Assembly (NCBI GenBank): GCA_001513155.1
Contig: LFSR01000050.1
Location: 1-64,000, forward strand
Origin: Syntrophomonas sp. DTU018
GTDB taxonomy: Bacteria > Bacillota > Syntrophomonadia > Syntrophomonadales > Syntrophomonadaceae
Length of the DNA stretch: 64,000 bases
Direction of reading: 5' to 3'
This document shows, piece by piece, positions 23,980 to 33,653 of this stretch. Position 1 is the first letter of the stretch, and the number at the start of each line of letters is the position of its first letter. A program made the position numbers and the translations under genes. The notes under the pieces are model-generated. The model was not told the DNA's origin and did not search any database. It saw only the letters and a list, made by a program, of their open reading frames with translations.

Positions 23980-26900
23980 TTGAAATACCTGATACCAAAG
24001 GAAGCTGCGGAAAAATGGGGAATATCGGAACGCCGGGTGCAGTTTCTCTGCAAGCAAGGGAAAATCACAGGTGCAGAGCGCCATGGGAGGATATGGCTGA
24101 TTCCTGAAACCGCCGGAAAGCCGAAGGACGCGAGAATCAAGTCAGGACGGTACATAAAAAGCAAGCCGGAGTCTCCCGCGTCTGAAGCCCCAGGCGTTGC
24201 CCCCGCAATTCAGCAGGATGGGGAGCAGAACACATTCTTCCTTTCCACAGAGCTTGCGGCAATCGTTCCCCGGCCCCGGTTGATAGAAAAAATTGCCCCG
24301 CCGGGAAGCAGTCTTACCTACATCCATGCGGACGCGGGCTATGGCAAAACCACCCTCCTGATACAGTATGCCAGCCAACAGGGTGATGCGGTCTGGCTTT
24401 CCTTGGACGAAAGGGATGGCGACATTACATATTTTTTGCATCATTTGGAGGAGGCTTTTCGTAAGATACTGCCTCGCTTTGGATTTCATGCCACCGACCT
24501 GCTTCCCTTCTTAGCCGAGGAGACCTTTGTACACAGGGCGCTGGCGGCATTGCTGCATGCCTTAGGACGCCGGAAGCTTATCCTCATTCTGGACGATGTC
24601 CACGTGATCGCGGGCAGTGCAGTGATGGACTTTTTAATCAAGCTGGCCAAAAGCTGTCCTCCCAACCTCACCCTTATCTTAGCCGGACGTGACGAGCTCT
24701 GGAGCGGGCTTTTCCGGCTCAAGCTGGACGGGCGGGTCGCCGAGCTGACCCAGGATGATTTGCTCTTTAGCCGGGAGGAAACAGAAGAACTCTGGGGCTT
24801 TTTCGATGAAGATGCTTACGTGGCCACCGAGGGCTGGGCGCTGGCCCTGCAATCCTACCGGATGGCTGCCTGGAGCGGAAAGCTCCGCCTGCCCCATGAT
24901 GACCGGAAGCTGCACCGTTACTTGCTGGAAGAAATTTTTAAGCAGCTTCCTGAAAATATGCAGAATTTCCTGCTGGCCACCGCTTGGCTGCCCGAACCTA
25001 ACCCTGCGGAATGCGATAGGCTTCTGCATATCCAAAACTCCCAGGAGATCCTGGATGAGCTGGTGCGCAGGAATATATTCACCACCCAGACTTCTCCTTC
25101 CACTTATCGCTACCATACCCTGTTTAGCGCCTTTTTACGGCAAAACGGCAATACCCTGGGGCGAGAAGTATTGCGCCGGGCCATGCTGGACAGCTATGCT
25201 CGCAAGGAATACCATCAGGCTGCCACATATGCCCTGCTTCTGGATGATGCCGCTTTTGTACACGAATGTATCGATGCTGACTTGGGCAGACCCTTTGGAC
25301 AGGGGAACTACGGGAACATCAGAGGGTATTTTGACTGTATGAAAGCCCAGAACATAGAATTGTCTCCCCGGGTTCTTTTAGCCAGGGGGTTGTACCTGTC
25401 CAGTCAGGGACACTTCCATGGGCCGACCAATGTTTGCGGGAGGCCCTTCCTATGCTGGGGGAAGATCGCCGGATTATGCTGCAGGTGCTGGCCCATAAAG
25501 CCAGGATTCTGCGCAATAAGGCCTCCTTAGAGGAAAGCAGCACTCTGATCGACAGCCTGCTGCCTCTGCCGGAAGATGCCCCCATGGAAGACTGGTACAT
25601 GGTGATGATTGAGAAAATCCATAACCTGACCCTGTCCACTTGTCTGGCGGAAGCCCTGGAGCTGACCCAGACCATGCTGGAAAAGTGCGTTTCCCGGGGC
25701 AATACCAGGGTCAGGGCTTGGTTTGAGCGCTCCCTGACTGTCATTTACTTTGTTAAAGGCGACTACCTCAAGTGCCTCCGCTATTATGAAAAATCCCTGT
25801 CCCTTTCCGAGGAAGAACAGGACTGGCTTTCCCGTCACTGCGTGGGCGTCTACGCCGCCAAAGCCTATCAGTTGACTGGGCAGGAGGAAAAAGCTGTTCC
25901 GCTGATGGAAGCAGAACTGTCCCGCCTGCGCCGTTTAGGACTCCATGAAGAACTATGCATTAATTACCTGATGTATGCCGATATCCTGCTGGCTGAGGAA
26001 GTACGCAAATCCAGCCAGGGAGGCTTCGCTGATTTTTCAAGTTTCCACCGGTACCTGGAGCTGGCGGAGGAACACGCTGCCTTAAATGGAAACGCTCGGG
26101 ATTACATTCTCTTTGCTAAAATCCTGCACCTGGGAGCAGAGCTTTTTGCTCAACCCGCAATGGGGCTTCACAGTGTCAAGGATATCCTGCAGATGGCCGG
26201 AGACGCCACCCCCTTCTTTCAGACTATAGCCTACGGGCGGGTTGCCAACTTCCTCCACATGCTGGGGCAGGATATGGAACAAAGCAAAACCTTTTATAAG
26301 CAGTCCATTGAAATCGGTGAAAAGCACGGCACTTGGAATATTCCCATGCTATGCTATGGTGAGCTTGCCGCCATATATCTTCGTGAAGGGGACGAAGAAA
26401 GAGCGGAAGAATACGCTCGCCGATTTATGGAACTTTCTATGCAATTCGGTCATCGTTATCATTTCCGTATTAAATCCCTTTTCGGTGAAGTGCTGAAATT
26501 TGCCCTGAGCCGCGGCATAACTCCGGAGTTTACCCGTGAAATGCTTGATTACGGCGGTTATGCAGCCCAACGAGTGTATATCAATACCCTGGGAGCCTTT
26601 TACATCGCTCCGGCTCATGACCGGCACTCCCGGGTCAAAATCCGTACCCAGAAATCCAGGGAGCTTCTGGCTTATCTTCTGGAGCACCGGGAAGGTGTCA
26701 GCCGGGAGCGAATCTATGCTGATCTATGGGGGGACAGTGAGGGTGACATTACCGGCACATTCCACACTCGCCGGGGTGAAATCCGCCGGGCTTTTGAAAG
26801 CCTTGGGGCCCAAAACCCCATTGTATATGAAGGAGGCGTGTACCGGCTGAACCTGGAGGAAATCGCCTGTGACTACGATGCCTTCCAGCAAGCTGCGGAT

Positions 26901-27173
26901 ATATTCATGAAGGACCCCACTCCTGAAAACGCCCAAAGGGTGGTTGACCATTATACCGGGCGTTATCTGGATGACCTGGAGGCTCTGTGGGCAGAAAGCA
27001 CCAGACTCCGCTGCGAGGATACATTTCTTCAGGCAGCGGAATCCCTGCTGGAAAGCTACCGGGAATCCGGTGAGCGGGCTAAAACTTTAGAGCTGTTGCG
27101 CCACTGCACCAGCTTGACTTACCAGGGACATCGCATTCCTTCGGAGGCGGAAAGCAAGAGAACAAAGAAATAA
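23980..27173 (+). pseudogene. MalT/SARP-type ATP-dependent regulator, split by a frameshift
   Basis: Together two overlapping frames encode one protein of about 1060 residues. Frame 1 (to about 25420) has an N-terminal MerR/excisionase-type helix-turn-helix (IPKEAAEKWGISERRVQFLC), then a MalT-like NTPase (P-loop ADAGYGKTTL, Walker B LILILDDVHV). Frame 2 (from about 25423 to 27173) carries TPR-like repeats, an OmpR-type winged helix (SRELLAYLLEHREGVSRERI) and a BTAD domain (YDAFQQAADIF to the end). Removing one base shift near 25419-25423 (CATGGGCCGACC; one G appears lost) restores a continuous reading. The start is probably TTG 23980 after AAGGA; ATG 23941 lacks a ribosome site. It could be a real inactivation or a sequencing error; codon use stays normal throughout, so any inactivation is recent. 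Confidence 0.8.
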
Positions 27174-27212
27174 TAACAGCTGCCTGAAACTGTGGCCAAC
27201 AACAGGACGAAA

Positions 27213-27249
27213 GGCACAGGAGAATAATTATCTCTCCTGTGCCTTTTTT
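27213..27249 (+). terminator. Terminator after the split regulator gene
   Basis: GGCACAGGAGA pairs with TCTCCTGTGCC and is followed by TTTTTTC. The next 230 bases, up to 27478, hold a leader with a small stem (CTGCT / AGCAG near 27424-27448) that I cannot assign to a known RNA class. Confidence 0.85.
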
Positions 27250-27478
27250 CCCATTTTTTCAATTACTTCATGGTTGGTGGCATTTTTGGTGGTAGTGGGT
27301 TTTATACAATAATAAATAATTTTTGGATGCAGGTTACAGCTCTCGGAGAAAACCATAGAAAAGCAAATAGTTATAAGAGAAGCGCTTATCATCTGAACAT
27401 GTAATCAGCCTTTTTTTGAATCCTGCTATGCGGGAAACTGCAGCAGTGCACCCATAGTATTTGGGGGAGGTAATACGA

Positions 27479-30400
27479 ATGAATATAGTGAAAAAAGCGT
27501 TGCCGCTCATATTGCTTACATTAATAATCATATTGGTGATGCAGCCAGTAACGGTATGGGCTGATGAACCGCCCGGGTTTTGGCAATCACAGATTGATGA
27601 TTTGGATGAACCCGTTATCATTAGCAAATGGGGAAGCCAGTTGAAGATTGATGAAGATTTATATATTCATAAAAATGTTGTATTGCAATGCGATTACTCT
27701 ATTGTTCTTTCTGATGCTAATAAAAAAACGATTGCGGCCGGCAAAACACTGACCTTAAAGACAAAGGGAGGTCCTGCTGGACTAGTGTTGCTCAGCAATG
27801 TCACCGCAGAAGGGCCGGATGCGACCGTAATAATAGACACCTCCTCGTCAGATAGCGCTGGCGGAGATGTTTATCTAGGATTTTTCAATGATTCGGGCGG
27901 GGATTACCCGTCATTGATAATAAACTGTTCGGGAGGAAACGGCGAAGATGGCAAGATTTATTATAACAGCTCTCTGCAGTTCAGCTCTGCCGCTTATACG
28001 GTTAATGACGGAGATACGGCTGCGATAACGGTCAGCCGCACGATCAGCGACGTCGGAAAGGTCAGAGTGCAGTATTCCACCAGCGACGGTACGGCCCAAG
28101 CCGGAACCGACTACACTCCGGTTAGCGGAGTGCTGGAATTTGCCAACGGAGAATCCCAAAAAACTTTTTATGTGTCTACCAACGATATTTCAGGCACCTC
28201 CCGCACCGTCAACCTCATACTCAGCAATCCCGACGCTTGGGCAACCCTGGGCGATCAAACGACGGCAGTCCTGACCATCGAGGACAATGATCCTGTTTGT
28301 GAAATCGGTACAACTCCATACTCCACGCTGGACGAGGCACTATCTGCAGTGGCAGCGGGTGAAACAAAGACCATCAAGCTGCTGGCGGACATTGAGTATA
28401 CCGGCGGCATCGTGATTACAGGCAAAACCGTCACCTTTGACCTGAACGGGCACACCCTGAACGTGACCAACGATGGAGGTCACGGGTTGGAAGTAGGAAG
28501 CGGCGGTGTGGTTAATCTTGACACCTCAAAGGGGGGCTCGTTCAACGTAACAGCTAGCGGAAGTGGAAGATACGCCGTATTTGCTCACGACGGGGGACAG
28601 GCTACTGTGACCAGCGCCACATTGACCAGCGGGGATATGAACAGCAGCGGCGCAATGGCAAGCGGAACGGGAAGCTTTATCAAAGTTACCGGTGATGTCA
28701 CAGCAACAGGCTCCGGCATCGGTACGTATGCCGAAAATGGCGGAAGAATTGAAGTGGGAGGCAATGTGACCGGCGCGATAGGTGGTGCTATAGCGAGTGA
28801 CTTAGGAAGCGCCGTCACCGTTGCCGGGAACGCTGAGGCAACTGCAAGCGGTCCCTATAATAGCGGAGCAAGGGCAGAATATGGCGCTGCGGTTACGGTC
28901 GGAGGCAATGTCATCTCCAAAGCAGGCCGCTCTGCTTATACCTATGGTGAGGGAAGCTTGCTGATTATTGAAGGCGCAGTCTCAACGAACTATGAGGGCG
29001 GCGCAGGAGCAGAGGCCAGAGAAAAAAGCACTATCATTATTAAAGGTGTTATCACCGCCCCTGTGTACCTTAAACTAGATGATGTACCAATAAATGCTTC
29101 TGAAGGTACCAGCGGAACGGGGGCCGATGCTGGTTACAAAATCTACACCAACTATAAGAGTTCTACCATAAAGGTTAAAAACAACCCGCCTGCAGCGAAA
29201 AGCCCGGTACCAATCCAAAGCATGACCGCGGGCAGTACGGCAACTTTCAGCGCCTCTGATATCGCCGTAGATATAGAAGAAGACCCGCTGATCATCACGA
29301 CCATTGTGACAGGCCCGGAGGCAGCAAAGGCGACGGCAAGCCTTAATAGCGGCACTGTCACCCTCACCGGCGTAGCGGCGGGTGACACATCGGTTGTGGT
29401 TGCAGTCAGCGACGGGACGGATACAGTAAATATAGCTGTGCCGGTTTCCGTTACCCCGGCACCGCCCACCCTAGTAACCTCCATCACCGTAAAAGGAGCA
29501 GACGATGCGACCACCGTGGCCAACGGCGGCACCCTGCAAATGATAGCGGAAATTGAACCTACCAACGCCACGGATAAGACCGTGACCTGGAGCGTGTTTC
29601 CCGGAACAGGTACAGCCACCATTGACCCTTCCACCGGATTGCTGACCGGCACTGGGGAAGGCACGGTGACCGTAAGGGCAACAGCCAACGACGGCTCCGG
29701 TGTATATGGCGAGAAGGTCATCACCGTAACCGCACCGCCGCCCCTGAACACACCGCCCAACCGCAGGGCCGGAGTACCCGCGAATGTCACGGCTAGCGCA
29801 ACGGTGAACACCGCCTACACCCTGGACCTGTCAACTATTTTCGAGGATGCGGACGGTGACCCGCTGACCTATAAGGTATCGGTAAACGGAGCGTATGTTG
29901 CCGCGGATAGAGTATATTCCTACACTCCGACTGTCACCGGTACAACCACACTGGTATTCAAAGCCCATGACGGGACGGTGGACTCCAGCGACACCTACAC
30001 AGTGACCCTGACGGTTTCCGGTGCCAGTTCCGGCGGCAGTGGCGGCGGTGACAGCAGCGGAGGCAGCAGTGGAGGCAGCAGTGGAGGGGAAGGCAGCAGT
30101 ACTACTCCTTCGAATTCTGCCAGCAAGTCTATCCCCGCTGACACCGGAGGCATTGTACAATTGGAAAACGTCTCCGTAGAGATACCCCCCGATACCCTGC
30201 CCGCTGACGTCACATTGGAGATAGAGAAGCTGACAGGGAAAGAAGCGGAAGACCTGGTGCCCTCTGGAATGCAGGTCAAACTGGGCAGCGATATTTACGA
30301 GATTACCACCACCGGCAGCAGGGACTTCGACGACAAAACCATCACCATTCGCATCGCCTACGATCCTGATAAGATTGCTGAGGGCGAGCAGCCGGTTATC

Positions 30401-30934
30401 CGCTACCGTGACGAAACCACCGGCGAGTGGGTTGACCTGCCCACCATTATCGAGCAGGGCGCCGACGGCAAGTGGTACGCCGTGACCCAGGTCAACCACC
30501 TGACCAAGTTCGCTGTCTTCAGCGCGTCGGTACCGGCGAAAGAAGAGCCTGTCAGGAAGGTGATCGTCCTCACCATAGGTCAACAAGAGGCTACTGTAGA
30601 CGGACAACCGTACATCCTGGACGCCCCGCCCTTCTTAGATACGAAGGCCAACCGGACCCTGGCGCCCGTACGCTTTGTAAGCGAAGGCCTGGGTGCGGAA
30701 GTGGACTGGATAGGCGAAACCCGCCAGGTTGGTATAAGGGACGGGGACAAAGAGATAGTGCTGACCATAGGTTCAGCGGAAGTTCGAGTAAACGGTGAGA
30801 GACAGATCATAGACAGTGCTCCTGAGCTGCATCCTCCCGGGCGCACCTTTGTACCCCTGCGCTTTGTCAGCGAGACTCTGGGAGCCACGGTGGATTATGA
30901 TCATGAGACACGGGTGATTAGGATAATCAAATAA
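27479..30934 (+). CDS. Large secreted multidomain protein (Calx-beta, beta-helix, Ig-like, copper-amine-oxidase-N domains)
   Basis: An 1151-residue exported protein. After a signal peptide (1-29, VTVWA) come an unassigned region to about 165, a Calx-beta domain (about 168-270; VQYSTSDGTAQAGTDYTPVSG type), a repetitive Gly/Ala/Thr-rich beta-helix-like part (about 320-540), a Big-2-like Ig domain (about 665-755), a cadherin-like domain with DADGDPLTY (about 765-850), a Ser/Gly linker (about 855-885), a beta domain (about 890-1020) and a C-terminal copper-amine-oxidase-N pair (about 1030-1150; PVRFVSEGLGAEVDW and PLRFVSETLGATVDY). ATG 27479 follows GGGGGAGG by 9 bases. No catalytic motif is visible; a wall-attached or adhesive surface role is likely. 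The C-terminal module recurs at the N-terminus of two other proteins in the window. Confidence 0.85.
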   Translation: MNIVKKALPLILLTLIIILVMQPVTVWADEPPGFWQSQIDDLDEPVIISKWGSQLKIDEDLYIHKNVVLQCDYSIVLSDANKKTIAAGKTLTLKTKGGPAGLVLLSNVTAEGPDATVIIDTSSSDSAGGDVYLGFFNDSGGDYPSLIINCSGGNGEDGKIYYNSSLQFSSAAYTVNDGDTAAITVSRTISDVGKVRVQYSTSDGTAQAGTDYTPVSGVLEFANGESQKTFYVSTNDISGTSRTVNLILSNPDAWATLGDQTTAVLTIEDNDPVCEIGTTPYSTLDEALSAVAAGETKTIKLLADIEYTGGIVITGKTVTFDLNGHTLNVTNDGGHGLEVGSGGVVNLDTSKGGSFNVTASGSGRYAVFAHDGGQATVTSATLTSGDMNSSGAMASGTGSFIKVTGDVTATGSGIGTYAENGGRIEVGGNVTGAIGGAIASDLGSAVTVAGNAEATASGPYNSGARAEYGAAVTVGGNVISKAGRSAYTYGEGSLLIIEGAVSTNYEGGAGAEAREKSTIIIKGVITAPVYLKLDDVPINASEGTSGTGADAGYKIYTNYKSSTIKVKNNPPAAKSPVPIQSMTAGSTATFSASDIAVDIEEDPLIITTIVTGPEAAKATASLNSGTVTLTGVAAGDTSVVVAVSDGTDTVNIAVPVSVTPAPPTLVTSITVKGADDATTVANGGTLQMIAEIEPTNATDKTVTWSVFPGTGTATIDPSTGLLTGTGEGTVTVRATANDGSGVYGEKVITVTAPPPLNTPPNRRAGVPANVTASATVNTAYTLDLSTIFEDADGDPLTYKVSVNGAYVAADRVYSYTPTVTGTTTLVFKAHDGTVDSSDTYTVTLTVSGASSGGSGGGDSSGGSSGGSSGGEGSSTTPSNSASKSIPADTGGIVQLENVSVEIPPDTLPADVTLEIEKLTGKEAEDLVPSGMQVKLGSDIYEITTTGSRDFDDKTITIRIAYDPDKIAEGEQPVIRYRDETTGEWVDLPTIIEQGADGKWYAVTQVNHLTKFAVFSASVPAKEEPVRKVIVLTIGQQEATVDGQPYILDAPPFLDTKANRTLAPVRFVSEGLGAEVDWIGETRQVGIRDGDKEIVLTIGSAEVRVNGERQIIDSAPELHPPGRTFVPLRFVSETLGATVDYDHETRVIRIIK

Positions 30935-30939
30935 GATGT

Positions 30940-31416
30940 TTACAGGAACTTGGGCGGCAGGCTGGTGCCGGCTAGTTCGGCAATTTGATTAATAGGCTGG
31001 AGTCCCTGGGTAACCAGAAGTTTGGAGGTGCCCTGGGACAATATCCGGCCATTATTATCTTCCACCCTCACATCTGCCAGGCATATGGAACGGCCTACTT
31101 TAATTCGCTGCCCATGGGCTATAATCGTGCCTTCTTTGATGGATGCCAGGTTATTTACATTCACATCTATAGTTATCAAACCCGCCTCTTCCGGCAATTC
31201 GGCATAGACAGCCCAGTAAGCTGCTGCATCAATGAGAGCTGCATAAACCCCTCCCTGTATGGCCATGTAAGGAGACAGGTGCTTGTGCTCCATTTCGATG
31301 TGTAACTTGGAAAAACCCACTCCCATGTCTTGGATAGTCATAGAAAGCAGCTGAAAAAAAGGGCTTTGGTTAACCAATGCGATCAATTTTTTTATATGCT
31401 CCTGGTTAAGTTTCAA
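30940..31416 (-). CDS. Hotdog-fold thioesterase (PaaI-like)
   Basis: A 158-residue single-domain protein of the PaaI/4-hydroxybenzoyl-CoA thioesterase group, expected to hydrolyse acyl-CoA thioesters. The core MAIQGGVYAALIDAAAYWAV (about 51-70) contains the family Gly-Gly and acidic residue in the central hotdog helix. TIDVNVNNLASIKEG then matches the outer strand and the dimer interface. The substrate is unknown. The stop lies 5 bases from the end of the large secreted protein on the other strand, with no visible terminator between. Confidence 0.8.
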   Translation of the reverse strand: MKLNQEHIKKLIALVNQSPFFQLLSMTIQDMGVGFSKLHIEMEHKHLSPYMAIQGGVYAALIDAAAYWAVYAELPEEAGLITIDVNVNNLASIKEGTIIAHGQRIKVGRSICLADVRVEDNNGRILSQGTSKLLVTQGLQPINQIAELAGTSLPPKFL

Positions 31417-31534
31417 CCCCTTAACCCCCCCTGGAATACTTTTAGTTTATTTTATGAATCATAGCAATTTTGCATATTACTAACATAATAACCCAGATGC
31501 TGAGAAGGAACCAAGCTTGCAAGTTTTTCTAAAT

Positions 31535-31567
31535 TTCGTTACTTTAGTAACTAATAACGAATATACT
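31535..31567 (+). promoter_or_regulatory. Rubrerythrin promoter with overlapping palindrome
   Basis: TTACTT (31539-31544), 17 bases, then TATACT (31562-31567) resemble a sigma-A promoter. An inverted repeat TTCGTTA (31535-31541) / TAACGAA (31555-31561) with an inner GTTAC-TTTA-GTAAC covers the -35 and spacer, the usual place for a repressor. It does not match the PerR or Fur consensus that I know. Confidence 0.5.
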
Positions 31568-31613
31568 AAGGTTGTGAACAAAGCAACCCTTAATAGAAAA
31601 GGAGGGCTGCAGG

Positions 31614-32111
31614 ATGAAAACTAATGAAAACCTCAAAGCTGCATTTGCCGGAGAGTCCCAGGCCAATCGCAAGTATTTGGCCTTTGCCGACAAAGCCCGA
31701 AAGGATGGCTTTGAAAAAGTTGCCCGTTTATTTGAAGCCGTAGCAGAAGCAGAGACCATTCATGCGGTTAAACAATACCAAGTATCCGGTAATGTAAAGT
31801 CCACCCTGGAAAACCTGCGCGCGGCTGCTGATGGGGAAAACTATGAACATACCAACATGTATCCGCCCTTTATAAAGGATGCGGAGGAGGAAGAAGCCAA
31901 AGCTGCCCGGGCTATATTCCATTTAGCCAATGAAGCTGAAAAAGTCCATGAAAAGCTGTTTTTAAAGGCTGCGGAAGCAGTGGAGAAGAACCAGGATGTA
32001 GCTGCGGAGAGTTTCTATTTATGTCCCGTATGCGGATATGTTTGTGAAAACGAAGCACCGGAAAAATGCCCCATCTGCGGTGCACCCGGAAGCAACTTTA
32101 AAAAATACTAA
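31614..32111 (+). CDS. rbr: Rubrerythrin
   Basis: A 165-residue peroxide reductase of anaerobes. Residues 1-130 form the ferritin-like four-helix bundle with di-iron ligands (FAGESQANRKY, EAVAEAETIHA, NEAEKVHEKLF). Residues 136-165 form the rubredoxin-like domain (CPVCGYVCE and CPICGAPGSNF). It starts behind AGGAGGG and is a single-gene unit with its own promoter and terminator. Electrons would come from a rubredoxin or NADH-linked reductase located elsewhere. Confidence 0.96.
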   Translation: MKTNENLKAAFAGESQANRKYLAFADKARKDGFEKVARLFEAVAEAETIHAVKQYQVSGNVKSTLENLRAAADGENYEHTNMYPPFIKDAEEEEAKAARAIFHLANEAEKVHEKLFLKAAEAVEKNQDVAAESFYLCPVCGYVCENEAPEKCPICGAPGSNFKKY

Positions 32112-32127
32112 ATGCTATGTATAAGAA

Positions 32128-32157
32128 GGCTCGAGCAATCCACTCGAGCCTTTTTTA
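32128..32157 (+). terminator. Rubrerythrin terminator
   Basis: GGCTCGAG pairs with CTCGAGCC, followed by TTTTTT. Confidence 0.9.
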
Positions 32158-32176
32158 GTTAGCAGGTTTTTTAGTT

Positions 32177-32605
32177 CTATTGTTTGGAAGCCTGATATAT
32201 CACCATGCAAGCCAGACCACCGAGGATAAGGGCAATAGCTGCTAGAACCAATACCAAGGCTGCAGGGAAGGTGAAGTATATATACAGTGCAATCAGCAGA
32301 AAACCAATCTGGGATATGGCGGTATTGCGAAATACTACTCTAGCAAAGGAGAGATCCTTTCTGGCTAAATAAGCAGCATAAGACAGCCCCAGCAGGAAGG
32401 GAGCCAAAAGCATGAATCCAAATGCATGACCGGATACACCCAATGCTGCCGGCAAGAAGGGAAGGATCAGGAAAAACAATCCCAACAATAGCTGACAGCA
32501 GGCCAGGAAGCCAAGAATCTTTTGCACTTTGGCTATTTTCGCCATAATGGCTTGCATAGCCTCGGCATCGGGGGGAGCCTGAGTAACCGCATTAGGATCA
32601 GACAT
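32177..32605 (-). CDS. Small membrane protein of unknown function
   Basis: A 142-residue protein with an Ala/Pro-rich cytosolic N-terminus (1-28) and four hydrophobic helices (about 31-55, 60-80, 90-108 and 112-137). AAGGAGG precedes the ATG. I recognise no family motif. It is followed on the same strand, 20 bases away, by the convergent rubrerythrin terminator. A membrane location is the only safe statement. Confidence 0.7.
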   Translation of the reverse strand: MSDPNAVTQAPPDAEAMQAIMAKIAKVQKILGFLACCQLLLGLFFLILPFLPAALGVSGHAFGFMLLAPFLLGLSYAAYLARKDLSFARVVFRNTAISQIGFLLIALYIYFTFPAALVLVLAAIALILGGLACMVIYQASKQ

Positions 32606-32736
32606 TTTTATACCTCCTTAACCAGAATTAGTAATTAATGTATATACTATTAATATTAGCCATTTTCAGGCGGAGGTCAACCATATTGTCTCAATATTAT
32701 GAAAAATGCGGCAATTAAATACGGTTGGTTAAGGAG

Positions 32737-33180
32737 TTAAATCATAACTGCAGACAAGATCTGGTATTGAGCTGTTCCCCGAGGAGCATTGACGGTTATG
32801 GTATCTCCTGTGCGGCTCAGCAGCAATGATTTGCCTACCGGAGACAAGCAGGAAACGCAGCCTTTAGCTACCCTGGAGTCAGTAGGTATAACCACCTGCC
32901 AGTTGTAGACCTGGCCATTGTCCAGGTTTTTTACTTCTACCGCACAATCAATAGTTACAAAGGGCACCGAATTGTCGTTGCTGTTTTCCTGGAGGGAAGC
33001 GGTTTTCACCAGAGCCTCAATTCGCTGAAGATATTCATCCAGCAAGCGAGCGAATTCTTCACGTTCCCGGGAAGGCATGGGGAAAAAATCGTCTATCAGG
33101 GCAGCTTTACGTTCTTCCAGTTCTGCAAGCTGCTGTACCAGTCTACTATGAACTCCAGGGGAAAGGGAAATACCAGGCAT
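32737..33180 (-). CDS. GreA/GreB C-terminal-domain protein
   Basis: A 147-residue protein. The last 75 residues match the GreA/GreB C-terminal (FKBP-like) domain: VEVKNLDNGQVYNWQVV, then CLSPVGKSLLLSRTGDTITV and the final YQIL. Gre proteins rescue backtracked RNA polymerase through a long N-terminal coiled coil that reaches the active site. Here residues 10-60 form a helical region (LVQQLAELEERKAALIDDF) lacking an obvious acidic tip pair at the usual place, so it may bind polymerase without cleavage stimulation, as Rnk and other Gre-like proteins do. GGAGGAG precedes the ATG. It appears monocistronic. Confidence 0.75.
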   Translation of the reverse strand: MPGISLSPGVHSRLVQQLAELEERKAALIDDFFPMPSREREEFARLLDEYLQRIEALVKTASLQENSNDNSVPFVTIDCAVEVKNLDNGQVYNWQVVIPTDSRVAKGCVSCLSPVGKSLLLSRTGDTITVNAPRGTAQYQILSAVMI

Positions 33181-33238
33181 ACATTCTCCTCCTCCAGTAT
33201 CTTACTATTTAATGGAAAAATTATTTAATAAAATGCTA

Positions 33239-33267
33239 TGGGCACTTCGCCTTAAGCGAAGCACCCA
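33239..33267. other. Unassigned hairpin
   Basis: TGGG-CA-CTTCGC-CTTAA-GCGAAG-CA-CCCA forms a stem interrupted by a symmetric CA/CA internal loop. No T tract follows on either strand. The rest of 33181-33490 is AT-rich, with a possible -10 (TATAAT at 33467-33472) before the riboswitch. Confidence 0.4.
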
Positions 33268-33491
33268 CTGTATACAATATACCTCTTGCAGTAAATGGAT
33301 GTCAATAATGGTTGACGTTTCCAATTAATAACAAGGTTTATGGTTTATGGTTAATTGTATGCAATGATGCAAGCAAACAGAAGTTGTTGGTACCCAGCTA
33401 TATTGTTTATCTTTAAGATATGCGGGGGTTTATATTTGCAGGTATACTAATTGGAAGAGCAGGGGCTATAATAGATGTGGCTATATTCAAC

Positions 33492-33592
33492 GCTAATCCT
33501 GCTTAGAGCCCATTGAAACTGATACGCTCAGGCATGGGGTAGGACGAGATCTTACTGTGATTGCCGGCCTGATGAACCGTGGCAGGATTAGG
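33492..33592 (+). ncRNA. Probable molybdenum/tungsten cofactor riboswitch
   Basis: CTAATCCTGC (33493-33502) and GCAGGATTAG (33582-33591) close a roughly 100-base structured leader. Inside, GAAACTGATACG and GATTGCCGGCCTGATGAACC resemble the conserved core of the Moco RNA motif as I remember it, including the GATTGCC strand. The downstream gene encodes a MOSC protein, a domain known from molybdenum-cofactor sulfurases. A second copy of GGATTAG at 33616-33622 could compete for the first closing strand and so act as the switch. Covariance-model confirmation is lacking. Confidence 0.55.
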
Positions 33593-33653
33593 AACGAATA
33601 TGAGAAGAAAACGCCGGATTAGTTAGGTTTATAAAAGGATAGGGGGATATCTT

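Noticed and set aside
23941-27173. Programmed frameshift or two separate genes
   Set aside because: No slippery sequence with a downstream stimulatory structure is evident, and the second half has no ribosome site of its own; a simple one-base loss explains both frames.
27290-27478. Possible riboswitch (cyclic-di-GMP type) before the large secreted protein
   Set aside because: The leader does not show the conserved GEMM core or the second class as I know them; only a short stem is visible.
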